Below are positions 49,968 to 61,262 of a stretch of DNA of 64,000 bases, piece after piece. A model generated the notes under the pieces. The model worked only from the letters and a program-made list of their open reading frames with translations. It made no database searches and had not been told where the DNA came from. Made by a program: the position numbers and the translations under genes. Source of the DNA: Prochilodus magdalenae (taxonomy: Eukaryota > Chordata > Actinopteri > Characiformes > Prochilodontidae); the NCBI GenBank assembly GCA_024036415.1, contig JAMWET010003105.1:186001-250000 (forward strand). The letters are read 5' to 3'. Each line of letters starts with the position of its first letter. The first letter of the stretch is position 1.

Positions 49968-50656
49968 GTGCGTAAATGTCTTCGAGACAAAGGTGATGTT
50001 CATCAGCTCACCAAACTCCCAGGCACCATCAGTGGGGAGGTTGTGCAGTACCTTCAGGACAATCTGGATAATATTGGCCCTGACTGGCATGTGATAGACC
50101 TGCCCAAGCAATGTCAGCTGAGAGTTTCAGTTATTAGAAAGTTAAAGGCCTCATTACTCCTGCTCCTCTATAGAAGCATTATTGACCTCTTATGTTCTCA
50201 TGCTGTATTCTTCAACTTGTTTCTGCACCACATTAAAATAATGACACTCATGCTTCACACATTATGCCTCAATGATTATAGGCCTTCTCGCATAGCTTAC
50301 AACTTGTCAAACCCAATCTATATTAAGATGTACAAGACCACAATCACCCACTACGCTCTTTCTTACTTACTTAATTTCTTCTATCAGGCTGGAGACTGAC
50401 AGTGATATAAGCCCTTAACCAGCTACCCCACTGCAATAGATGGTCCACAGCGCCTTTTAAGGAAGTAGCTACTACACAGGCTTTATGTTGGTGTTGTATG
50501 GGTGGGGTTGCCTGTACTCATGTTTGTTTTGTGTCTTTATGAATGCATGCTGTTTCTAAAGTCTGCTTTCTTCATGTTCCAACACAATGTACGAATGGCA
50601 CTGACTCATTTTAGGAGGACAATAAAGAACCTAGTCTAATCTAATCTATGGACGCG
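49968..50656 (+). pseudogene. Probable LINE 3' end fragment
   Basis: The stretch ends in GACAATAAAGAACC then TCTAATCTAATCTA, the AATAAAG-plus-short-tandem tail typical of fish Rex1/CR1/L2-like elements. A 143-codon open frame (49968-50396) precedes it but shows no motif I can name. Low certainty about the body. Confidence 0.4.
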
Positions 50657-51975
50657 ATAGTGCTGCCGATTCCTTTGCCGTGATTTCCTGAAAACTTCTA
50701 ATCTCATTAAGCAGTATGTTACGTTTCTACTTGCTAGCATGCCAAACTAAAGATCATACCTGATGCTCAAGCTAACAACAACTCCAGTTTTACATTGCCC
50801 ATCGAATGCTGTAGAGCAGGAGGTGGAGAATAGGGGAGGCAGGATTAGCAAGCAGGACCTTCACGACAAAAGCAGAATAGTCGCCACTCGTCCAGGATTG
50901 TCCCGGATTTTGTTGGGCTGTTCATGAAAAAATGCGTTCCAATCTAGACACAAGAAATGTCTTGGATGCCAAGCATTTTCATATGTCAGCATTATTTATG
51001 AATTTAAAATTTTGGAAAATTCTATTCATTTGACTGGAAAACTATGTTTAATACAGGAAATAAACAGCGATTGTGTGATAATACCCAGAAGTGTGCTATA
51101 ATGTAGAGTATGTGTGCTTCTTACAACCAACAACCTTGGGCATACAACTTCCAACCACATTGAGAGCATACCACCTGTCGGCTGTATCCAGTTAAAAATC
51201 ATGCCGCTGATCAAATCTCCAGGAGCGTTACAGGGCTGATGTGGCCACCCTAGTATAAAAATACATACATAAGAGATACACAGAAGACCAATCTTCCACA
51301 AACACAGCGTTTTCGCATTTATACAGTTTATTGTCCAATCTAAAAAATAACGAGACAAAATAGAATAATCACAGAGAAAGCACAAATTAGAATGGCTTAA
51401 ACTTCATGCCCTTAGCTAAGAGATCATGAACAAAGGGAAACCCAGGACTCTGGCACAAAAAGACTTGGGGCTACTGTATGCAGTTACGTGGTGATTGTGA
51501 CACCATACATAATAGATGGCATTACAGTATGTATCGAAATCCCAAATCGCTGCTATAGTTTCAGTGTGAAGTCTATACATGAACACAGACATTTAGATGA
51601 AGAAATGGGTGATGTGTAGGTACTTGCCTCTAAAGATATTAAGTCATCATGTGACCCCTTTCCCATGCAAATGTCCCCACATAGAACAGATAGTAATGTC
51701 TAGTGCAAAATGCATTGGAAATAGAAAAGAAAAATTATATATAACAATTAGGGGACCATTGAACTTTTGTAGTGCAAGTTAGGCCAGAAACTGACCAAAA
51801 AAAAAAAAACAAAAAAAAAAAAGTATTGGGCCAGATTGGAGTACCAGGAGTCCAGTTATGTCAAAACCATAACAAATATTTCAACATTGTAATACATAGT
51901 ATTACTGCAAAAACTAACCATACTGTCTTGCATATTACAAATTACAATAGAGTTTCCAAGTTCAGTTGAATTTAG

Positions 51976-51981
51976 TTTATT
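51976..51981 (-). terminator. mamld1: mamld1 poly(A) signal AATAAA
   Basis: Plus strand TTTATT; first canonical hexamer after the stop codon. Confidence 0.5.
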
Positions 51982-52695
51982 TTTACAGCATCGTTTTTTT
52001 CTTCTTTGATATACTAGTCACTTTGATACCTATTTACAAGAGCAATCTAAAGAATGTATTTGCACAAAAGAAGTATAAATATGAGTACTTCTCTTTCATA
52101 TATGTTACAGTTTATGAAAACATATTTTACAAAATAGTTTACCATGTACATTATTAAGCCCCTTTTGAAATACCGTCAAAACAGCTCATAGGCCAAATTA
52201 CAACAGCGTGTGTATATCCACAGTGACAAACAGGCCACCAGGCAGCTTTACGCTCACTGTTCTTGGTGCGATGCTGCCGAGTGAAATGCATCAGGTTACT
52301 GCATTTCATGAATAGATGACCTCGTTTGTTTTGCTGGGATAACACTGATCTCAGCTCATTACACAGTGTTCAAGCCAGGTGGAGCCACATTATTGGACTG
52401 TCTCCAAAAGCAGGGCATTTGGAAAGGAACCTCTGAGCAGTCTTTGACTTGAGAACATTTAAGGACTTCTCAGACAGTTTACTGGACGCCGCTGTTTGAT
52501 GAGTCTACACGCTTCTGCAAGATCTTAAAGGGCCAGCACAGATCTGAGGGACCTAGGCCTTTAGAGGCCATGTGGCAGTGTAAGGTTCCAACCCACCCTG
52601 TCTTTACTACAGTACAGCCAGGACAGGCCGAGTGTGGAGCTGCCTGGAAACATGGGTTCCCAGCCGCCTCGCCTTGCATGACTTCCTGGTTTTCC
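51976..52695 (-). other. mamld1: mamld1 3' UTR
   Basis: Between the TAG at 52698-52696 and the first minus-strand AATAAA (51981-51976). A second AATAAA at 51332-51327 would extend it to about 1.4 kb. The UTR has no ORF of interest. Confidence 0.55.
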
Positions 52696-53735
52696 CTATG
52701 AGTTCTGTTCAAGGTATTCGTCAATCATGTTGAGACTGTTCAGCCAGTCATCATTGGAACCCACTAAAGTGTCTATGAAGTCAACCTCTCCTCTTCCTCC
52801 TCCACCTCCTCCGATGACAGGCCCTTGAGGTCCCGCAACCATCGTTCCATTGCTCTGGTGCTGGGGAGGATAGTCATAAGGGGGTAGTTTATGACCTGGA
52901 TTGTGACCAGGGTTGTAGCCCTGTGCTGGGGTATGTTTGCCTACTGAGGCAACAGGGTAGCTTGGGGGCGCCATGCCATGAGATGGGTGCATCATGGCTG
53001 GAGCCCCAGGACCCTTCATGACTCCCATGGTGGACAGGGCACCTCGCATTCTAAGGTTCTGCTGGGCCATGGAAGGAAGAGGTTGCCCAGAGGGTAACTT
53101 TTGAATCTGTCTGCCCACCATACCTGGAGGTATCTGGTTCGGAGGAGGCCGAGTGCCAGGAAAATTAGCTGAAATCCCTGCCATGCCCGCACGCTGAGGG
53201 AACTGAGGTGCCCCACAGCCTGGAAGAGCTGCCCCACTGGGGAATGAGTGCTGGTGGTTTAAAGGTTCCATGTGTGGATGTGTTCCCTGTTGGTTCTGCC
53301 ACAAAGAGGCCTGTGACTGTTGCTGTTGTTGAGAGGCGAACATCATACGTGGAGGTAGAGTGCTACCCTGATGCAGCGCCTGCCGCAGATGGTTGGTTGG
53401 CACTGGACCCCCAGCTAAGTTTGGTCCAGCCATGCCTGGTCGTACAACAACGTGTCCTGGAAGGGTAGGCTGCCTTGGGGGGCCACCCATTCCCATCACG
53501 CTCTGGCTTGGACGCATGGGCAAGCCCAAGTCTTGTGTAGGGTGGTAGAATGGTTGCTTGGAGGCAGTCCCACCCATGTAAGGCCCGGGGTGGCCCACCT
53601 GGGAAAGAGATTCAGGAGGAAGACCCATGCGGTTGGAGGGTAATGGGCCACTGTGGGACACCATGGAGGGGTTGGGCTGCTGGGGGGTGTTCATAGAGTA
53701 ACCGCCACACTCAGCAGGTATTGTCCTGCTTGGAC
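52696..53735 (-). CDS. mamld1: mamld1 terminal exon
   Basis: 1040 nt from acceptor CCCCTAG. After completing a Gly codon it reads PSRTIPAECGGYSMNTPQQP and ends DEYLEQNS plus TAG. Low-complexity co-activator tail, rich in Pro, Gly, Met and Gln; no globular domain. Confidence 0.9.
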
Positions 53736-54457
53736 CTAGGGGAAAAAATGAACAAAATCAGTTTGTTATGACCACAACATTCACCTCAATTTGTTTATCC
53801 ATTATCTTATCCATTTAGTTATGTCCATTTGGCTTATCCATTTAGAGACCTATTTGTCAAATGGACAACAGTAAGCAAACATGCCCTGTTTGTAAGGGTG
53901 CTGTATCATTACCTTGAAATGTCGCCATCTGCTGGCAATCTGGCATCTGTCCCCCATTCATTTGCTCCATCTGCCTTTGCTTTTCCTGCAACAGACATAA
54001 GATATTAACAAAAAGCCCAAATGGTAACAGTAACAGACAAAGCGATCGTTATCAAGACCGCGGAAGACAGTCATGGAAAAAAAAACCTCTTCACTAGACT
54101 ATTCCAAATGCTTGTTTTTTCCTCCAGTAATCCTATCAGCCATCACCATCTTTGAAAATGAGTACAACCTCTTTCACAATATGTCTTTATTTACGATTCC
54201 CTGGTGATGTAATACTTAAATACACCCCAAAACAGGTGGACACTATTTATCAAAGACTCCTGGACATAAAACGATATAGCTGGTTACACAAAGTATAGTA
54301 ACCATTTGTTTTGTTGTTCCACTGAGGCTTTTATCCTGACCTGCTGCAGGAGCTGTTTTCTCATTAGCTGAGTCTTCAGCAGCATGTTATAGTTGCTGGC
54401 TGGACGAGGTCCTGCACCAGGGTCCTGAAGATGTGTCACCATCCCCACGCTCTGGTC
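52696..54457 (-). CDS. mamld1: mamld1, last three coding exons (C-terminal 409 aa)
   Basis: Mastermind-like domain containing 1, a nuclear, Gln/Pro/Met-rich transcriptional co-activator that in mammals regulates HES3 and testosterone synthesis genes. The three exons join in frame (117 + 73 + 1040 nt). Visible: a basic, Gln-rich segment (KTQLMRKQLLQQEKQRQMEQ), a long Gly/Pro/Met/Gln-rich region with a QQQQQ run and His-Asn-Pro-Gly-His repeats, a Gly-rich stretch and the acidic end DDWLNSLNMIDEYLEQNS. The assignment rests on composition, these motifs and the conserved position beside mtm1. The large upstream exon is outside the window. Confidence 0.85.
53913..53985 (-). CDS. mamld1: mamld1 penultimate coding exon
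   Basis: 73 nt, enters in phase 0 and leaves in phase 1: EKQRQMEQMNGGQMPDCQQM then Ala-Thr-Phe-Gln. Acceptor TGTTGCAG, donor CAAG|GTAATG. Confidence 0.9.
53986..54340 (-). other. mamld1: mamld1 short intron
   Basis: 355-bp GT-AG intron, no repeats of note. Confidence 0.8.
54341..54457 (-). CDS. mamld1: mamld1 antepenultimate coding exon
   Basis: 117 nt, phase 0: DQSVGMVTHLQDPGAGPRPA, then SNYNMLLKTQLMRKQLLQQ. The acceptor is preceded by a TC dinucleotide run. Donor CAG|GTCAGG. Confidence 0.9.
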
Positions 54458-55379
54458 CTGAGAGAGAGAGAGTGAGAGAGGGAGGGAGAGAGAGAGAGAG
54501 AGATTGATTTAAGGCACATTCCATTTCCAAACTTGGTTATCATTACTGCAAAAGGGAATCCGATAAAGGCTAGCTAAAATAGGCATGCTTGAATGGCAGA
54601 CTCCCAAAGTAGTGTCCATTATATGTTTCTAGATTTCCAATACCTTTCGTAAGTCTCAAGTTTAATTGAAGACAGCAAACAATTACAGGAGATACTTATG
54701 GCCCTGTTCTTGCCCTTACACAACACCTCAGACATGCCTGTGAGATGTAGTGTAGCCTCCTTCCCCCAGCTGCTGGGGTCGTAAATATCTGTAAATAACC
54801 ACAGAAGATTTGAAGCAGGCCCATGTTTCCCAGCCCAGCAGACAGTTGTTTGTGTTGGCTGTGCTTGAATACGCCCCTCCCATCTCCCTGTCTAACCAAG
54901 CATTCCCATATTCTGATTCCCATAGCAGGAATGCTTCTCTCTCGCTTTCTAAAGTCCTCTGCTCTAGGCTAATACTCTCCAAGGCTGATCTGTGGTCAGC
55001 AAACCATAACTCACACTTTTGACCAATTACAAGAACAAAAAAAAAGTCCACAAATGCATTTTTGTGTAGCAACTGTTGCAAGGTTGGACAAGCTTTCTGG
55101 AACATTAGCAAAAATCACATTAAAATGATATAGTAACACCACTGAAACACCTTGTTCAGTGTTGTGTAACTAAGCCATTAGCCTGCTGGCAAATTCATTG
55201 TTGTTATATCCAGTCTGCCTAGTTTTCATTAGCTGAAACAACATAGTGCAGCTTAGTAAAGCGGGACTTTTTAACATGTATTCAACACACAGCGATTTCT
55301 GCATACTGTTTTATATCCATTCATATCCAATCAATCTTCTGCCTGTTTTATCAGTGAGGGTATTTACATACACTTAATA

Positions 55380-56447
55380 ATCCAGGATTTACATACATAT
55401 ATACATGTATACATTCAGGATTTCTTAATAAGCATCCGAGTATACATATATACATCCAGGATTTCTTAATAGGTATCCGAGTATACATGCAGACATCCAG
55501 GATTTCTTAACAGGCGTCCGAGTATACATGCAGACATCCAGGATTTCTTAATAGGCGTCTGAGTATACATGTATACATCCAAGATTTCTTAACAGGCGTC
55601 TGAGTATACACGTATACATCCAGGATTTCTTAACAGGCGTCCGAGTATACATGCAGACATCCAGGATTTCTTAACAGGCGTCCGAGTATACACGTATACA
55701 TCCAGGATTTCTTAATAGGCGTCCGAGTATACATGTATACATCCAGGATTTCTTAATAGGCGTCTGAGTATACATGTATACATCCAAGATTTCTTAACAG
55801 GCGTCTGAGTATACATGCATACATCCAGGATTTCCTAATAGGTGTCCGAGTATACACGTATACATCCAGGATTTCTTAATAGGTGTCCGAGTATACATGT
55901 ATACATCCAGGATTTCTTAATAGGCGTCCGAGTATACATGTATACATCCAGGATTTCTTAATAAGCATCCGAGTATACATGTATACATCCAGGATTTCTT
56001 AATAAGCTTCCGAGTATACATGTATACATCCAGGAATTCTTAATAAGCATCCGAGTATACATGTATACATCCAGGATTTCTTAATAAGCTTCCGAGTATA
56101 CATGTATACATCCAGGATTTCTTAATAAGCATCCAAGTATACATGTATACATCCAGGATTTCTTAATAAGCATCCGAGTATACATGTATACATCCAGGAT
56201 TTCTTAATAAGCTTCCGAGTATACATGTATACATCCAGGAATTCTTAATAAGCATCCGAGTATACATGTATACATCCAGGATTTCTTAATAAGCTTCCGA
56301 GTATACATGTATACATCCAGGATTTCTTAATAAGCATCCAAGTATACATCCAGGATTTCTTAATAAGCATCCGAGTATACATGTATACATCCAGGATTTC
56401 TTAATAGGTGTCCGAGTATACATGTATACATCCAGGATTTCTTAATC
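55380..56447. repeat. 41-bp minisatellite, about 26 copies, palindromic core
   Basis: Unit: ACATCCAGGATTTCTTAATA, then AGCATCCGAG and TATACATGTAT. Each typical junction contains GTATACATGTATAC, a perfect 14-bp palindrome. Variants differ at the AGCATCC / AGCTTCC / GGCGTCC / GGTGTCC position. Copies at about 56004-56208 and 56209-56400 repeat the same five-variant order, a 205-bp higher-order unit. Confidence 0.95.
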
Positions 56448-59400
56448 AGGTCTCTAAACCTTAATACAATCTATGAAATCAGAGTATGCTTTTTATAGAC
56501 CGATAACTGAATAAATCGAACTGATGTTGGACACGTAAATGCACTCAGTGTTTGGTTAGATGGAATTTCTGTAAGGCTTGTTCAACCTTGTAACAGTGGC
56601 TAACAATGACGGAATTTTTGGGCGAAGCATGGATAGATCAATTCTCACTTTCATGTTAAGAATGAGACAGGCACTGTCTATTCTGAATGTGATATGAACA
56701 CTAACGTTCCCGTTATGAAATCCTGATGTGGAGTAAAGAAAAGGGGTTGAAGCTTCAAACAGACTGCAGAAAGGCTGTGATGGTTCAACTCTTCTCAAAT
56801 GTCAATTCATTAGTGTGGAGCATATGTTGAAAGTGAAGCCATGTCCCATTACCAAAAACAAAGAAACCACATATACAGCACGGATCCATACAGAATCTGT
56901 GCTAATAACACACAGGAGAATGTTATCAGAACCGGCACCAGAAGCAGGCTGAAGCTGTGTCTGATCTTTGGTATGCAGGGTGCTGAAATGACTCTCCTCA
57001 GGGAAGTGTGTGTGTGTTTGTATGTGTGTGAAGGGGAGAGCTTGAAGCGCTGCTTTGCTGTGGAAATGAATGGCTTGTCTGCAGCACCACTGTTGGTAAT
57101 GGGTATTGATCCCATGTCTGACTCCTGCCCGTATGCAGCTAGAGCAAAGAGCTGATAAATGCTGGTGTTATTAGTATGACCGCCTACAAAGACTCATGCC
57201 TCCATTTCAAGCTTATAAAAAGCCGCAGTTCTGATGGCTGCTTACAATTATTTATTTGACTAAATTGCAAAACAATGCTACAACACTCTCAAATAAGTTC
57301 CGTGGCATCGGACACAAAGCCAACAAAGCAGGCCATGTGGTTTGGTATGGTGGTGTGAACAGCTCTGCTAAAAGGATGCAAACTATTCCTCCTCAACACT
57401 AGATGGCACATGCAACCTCACTAACAGCACACCTCAGCCAATTTCTCCCTCTCAGAAGCTCAGAATCAGATATTTTCCAAATACTGATGGTGGTCTGAGG
57501 TGGGTAAGGGGGGGCTCTCTCTCAGAAATATTTGTGTTTCAGAGGCTTAGATTTCTGCATTTTGGAGACTTTCTCTGAAGATGTGGGTATGCAGGCTCTC
57601 ACACTGTCAGGCTTTGTTGTGGAGGCATGGTAACATGCAGGCAAGCAGAGCCCTCATTTCAAGTGCTGACTTTGAGACTATGTAAAGTGGACTTCCTCTG
57701 ATTCTCTACTCACTGTTAGCTGGCTAGCATAATGAGACTTATATGTGATCATGCAAAGATGCTGAGTGCAGTGTTATTGACACTCCCTGCACTAAAAACT
57801 GTCCTGTCCAGGAACATTCCTGTCCTCCGAGGTTCAAACTATCTAAACGTCCCCTTAAAAGGTTGACAATGTCTTAGTAATACAACTGGTCACCCTGAAA
57901 GTGGAGCAAGAGCACACTATTCCTTTACTTCCCTGAAAGACTCACCTATCACCACATTTTCACTGAGTTATCTTTCAACACACTCGCAATCATCAGATAC
58001 ACCTGCTTGAGGAAGATGTCTGAAGTACAACTGACACTACAAGCAGCTTTTCCTCACATTCTGTGCAGTTACACATCTCCACCCGAGTGTTACACACGGT
58101 AGTCTTTAGTAGAAAAGCAAAATAAAAACCCTGGAGCCAAGACGGTTTATGGAGTAAGTGCAACTGCAAACATAACTTTATGAATATGCTACAATTATGT
58201 TCCCTAACTAAAGTAACTGAAGCCGTCCCGTTCACAGTGTTTACACTCTGGCAGGTGTTTCTTCTGAGAGTGGACAGTTTTTCTTCTGAGAGTGGACAGT
58301 TATGAGGGTTAGCAATGTTGGAAATCATGTGGTAGATACGGCCTAAGTGTGTGCTGTAATGCCATGGACCGGTGCGTGTTATCTGAGCTGTTCTGTCATT
58401 TATCTCTATCGCTCCTGAACACTCACCGCACCCCATTCCACAGGCCTGTCCAAACCAAACAGCCACCAGCTCCACCAAACTTGGCCCTTGCCTTGTCCAT
58501 GTGGTATATTGTTACCTCCAGATATGGCCAATTACTAGCGACCCAGTTCCAGGCACTGAACAACTGTGCTGATGGATTTGTGTTTTTCTTTGATGGATTA
58601 ATAGAGTATAGAGTCTTTTTACACGATAACACCACATATTAACACGTTACATGATAACACTACACTACTACCACCAGTTCTTATTTTGTGTGGAATTCCA
58701 TTCTGTTCTGTTGTTGGTTCTGCTTGTATGCTGCTTTGCTGATGCTTACACATCTCACTTTCGAGCTTTAGCATGTTATTTTAGACCAAAGAGATTCCAA
58801 AAAAGACGAAGTATACTGCTCAAAGAACTTTACTTCCTGGGCTGGTAGATGCTGGATGCAGTTCTACAGGGAACTCGGTACTAAAGGAATCTTTTTTTTA
58901 ACCTCATGCTTTTTACTCCTACTCAAGATGTTTTCGGGAGGTACTTGTATTTGGTATTTTGGAAATGTTGGCATGACTGCAGAGTGAATGTTACTATACA
59001 GTTACATCCAGCGGTCATACCGGAACAGTTTGTTTATTTGAATACCATTGCAGATTTCTAATGTTTCAGATACAACATTCAAGACACTTTATACACAACA
59101 AGCATGATGGTGTTTATATTCAGCACAGCTCTGTATGCATAAGAGCGAGACGGACAACATTGTGGATAATAAAGTGCAAGACTAGACAACAGATACAACA
59201 TGAGGTAGACATTACACTCTTTAAAATAAAGGTCCCTAATTGGTTCTTCTAAGCATCTCATTTATAAAAAAAACATTAAAATGTTCCTGGTAAACCAAAT
59301 ATGGTTCTTTAAGCACCTCCATTTCTCCAAGTACATATTTTCTAACTTTCAAGCCATATATAATCGATGTAAAGGTCAGAGACCATCCTTCATTTATGTA

Positions 59401-60874
59401 ACTTTTTTTCAGGAGCTATTTCTAAGGAACCTTATATCTAAGATAGTCCCCTTGCCTAATATAGAGGAAATTTAAAGAACAATAAGTTCAAAAATAAGAT
59501 ATATAGTCTTTTCCAAGGACTCCTGTTGGTGTAGCACAGCACAGTCACCCAGACCTGGTATTACACAGGGTGTGATAGCACCCTGGCAGGTAGTGGTGTT
59601 ATCTGTTGCACTACACCAATCACAGCCTGCTCCTTCTTAATGACAGTGCAGGAGCTGGTGGACCACTAGAAATGTCACCATCAAGCTTTCATCTATGAGA
59701 GACAGGAAACTGGGCATGTAGGATTTTAGGTTGGTGAGTCTTAATTTGAAAATGGGAATTCTTGGATCATGTGAAGCAGCAAGTGCAAAGTCTACTAAAG
59801 GGAATGGAAGCTGTAGGACATACAAGGAACAGACTGAAAGTGGATGGCATTTTCCTTGAACAAATGTTTCCTGTTGCTGGTGCTGATTATACCTACCAGC
59901 TATTTTGACTGTATTAGAAATAATAAAGGGTTGCTACTTAGCTACCACGTATGTAAATACTAAACTACTAAACAGCCTGACATTGTCCGTGAATGGCCAA
60001 TACACTAACAAATGTAGCACGGTGATGACCGTAAGCTAATGTGACGTGAACAGAGCTAAGGAGTGAGAGAGATGTTCCTGATAGCAGAGGAGGCGTTGGT
60101 TCATTGAGCATGCTGTGATTAGCAGATGAAATGGGATGGCATGCATATTCCATGATAGCGGTAGAGTGAAATAATGTTTAGCTGGTTATTCTTAGCTGCT
60201 GAAAAATGAATGCTAAATGGATTGGAGGAAGCTGTGCTGTTTTACACTAAGATGACTTATGATGCGCCAACACTGGAACATAAAAAAAACTCCCCCTCTT
60301 AGCCACCCCCCACGCCCTCGCCTTCTCTTTCTCATGACACTGGCAACCTTGGATAGCTCCTGCCTCAAGTAACACACGCACGCTGAGGCTGGGAGAGAGC
60401 TTGCGTTCAAGAATACTTGCAGTCTAGCCCCCTCCCCTTTCTGTTTAATGCATGGCAGTGAGTTTTTCATTCAGCTCGCATTCAGGGTGCGTTTAATAGG
60501 TTAGATATCACGGCGGAGGTTATCAAAGCAATCCGCTCCCTTCTCTGGCAAACACAAACAACCGTGGCGGAATGCATGTGAAAGAGGAACAAAAGGAGAG
60601 GTAAGCCCCCCCCCCCCAATGGCATCCACTGGAGCGGAGAGAATCTACAATTTGAACACTATCTCTATCTAAGAGACTCCATCTCACTGGCACATTCCCC
60701 TGCCATTCACCAATTGTTTCCCATCAGTGCAGCATTGATAAGTATTTACAATGGTGAGCACATTAAGTCAGGGTTGCAGTGTAGAATGTGAATGCCTGAA
60801 GCTACTTAATTCTGCTCCAACTTGCGTTCCAGTAATTCATAGTGATTAGTCTTCATATGGACACATACATTTGC

Positions 60875-61262
60875 TCAAAGTCCAAAAGTCTGTAGACACC
60901 TACCCATCCAGCATACCAAAAACGTGTTCCGCTTTACTGCATTCAGTTAGCAGTCACTATTTTCATTAGTGAGGTCAGGTACTGATGTTGGATGATTGGT
61001 TCTGGGTCACCGACGCCACTCCCAGTCATCCCAATGACATAGAACGAACCTCCATTGCTCTAATGAAAGACTCACCAACGCTTGCCATTTGGCTGATGTT
61101 TAGCTGAGTGTCAAGCTCTATCAGCTATACCTTTCTATAGAGATTATACAAGCTGTGTGTGCAGCTGAATGCTGCGTCAGCAGTAGGTGGACCTTAAAGA
61201 AACTGAACTCACTAATGAATTGAAGGCGGATACTTGTGTGAATACCTTTGGACCTGTAATGT
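60875..61262. mobile_element. MITE with GTCCAAAAG-type ends
   Basis: The left end AAAGTCCAAAAGTCTGTAGA and the right end, reverse complemented, AGGTCCAAAGGTATTCACAC form a degenerate terminal inverted repeat around a roughly 380-bp body. It resembles short non-autonomous teleost elements with 'ccaaaagt..gtagacacc' ends. Superfamily not decided. Confidence 0.5.

Larger units (their letters stand above)
47046..51975. other. Intergenic region between mtm1 promoter and mamld1
   Basis: It contains a degenerate repeat field (47262-48215) and a probable LINE 3' end (49968-50656). Between 48216 and 49967, and from 50660 to about 51300, nothing is recognised. Part of 51330-51975 may be mamld1 3' UTR if the distal poly(A) signal at 51327 is used. 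Confidence 0.65.

Noticed and set aside
55380..56447. Possible CRISPR-like array
   Set aside because: The units are contiguous 41-bp tandem copies with no unique spacers, in a vertebrate intron; it is a minisatellite.
57993..58478. 161-codon minus-strand ORF inside the mamld1 intron
   Set aside because: No recognisable motif, atypical composition and no plausible splice sites; probably chance.
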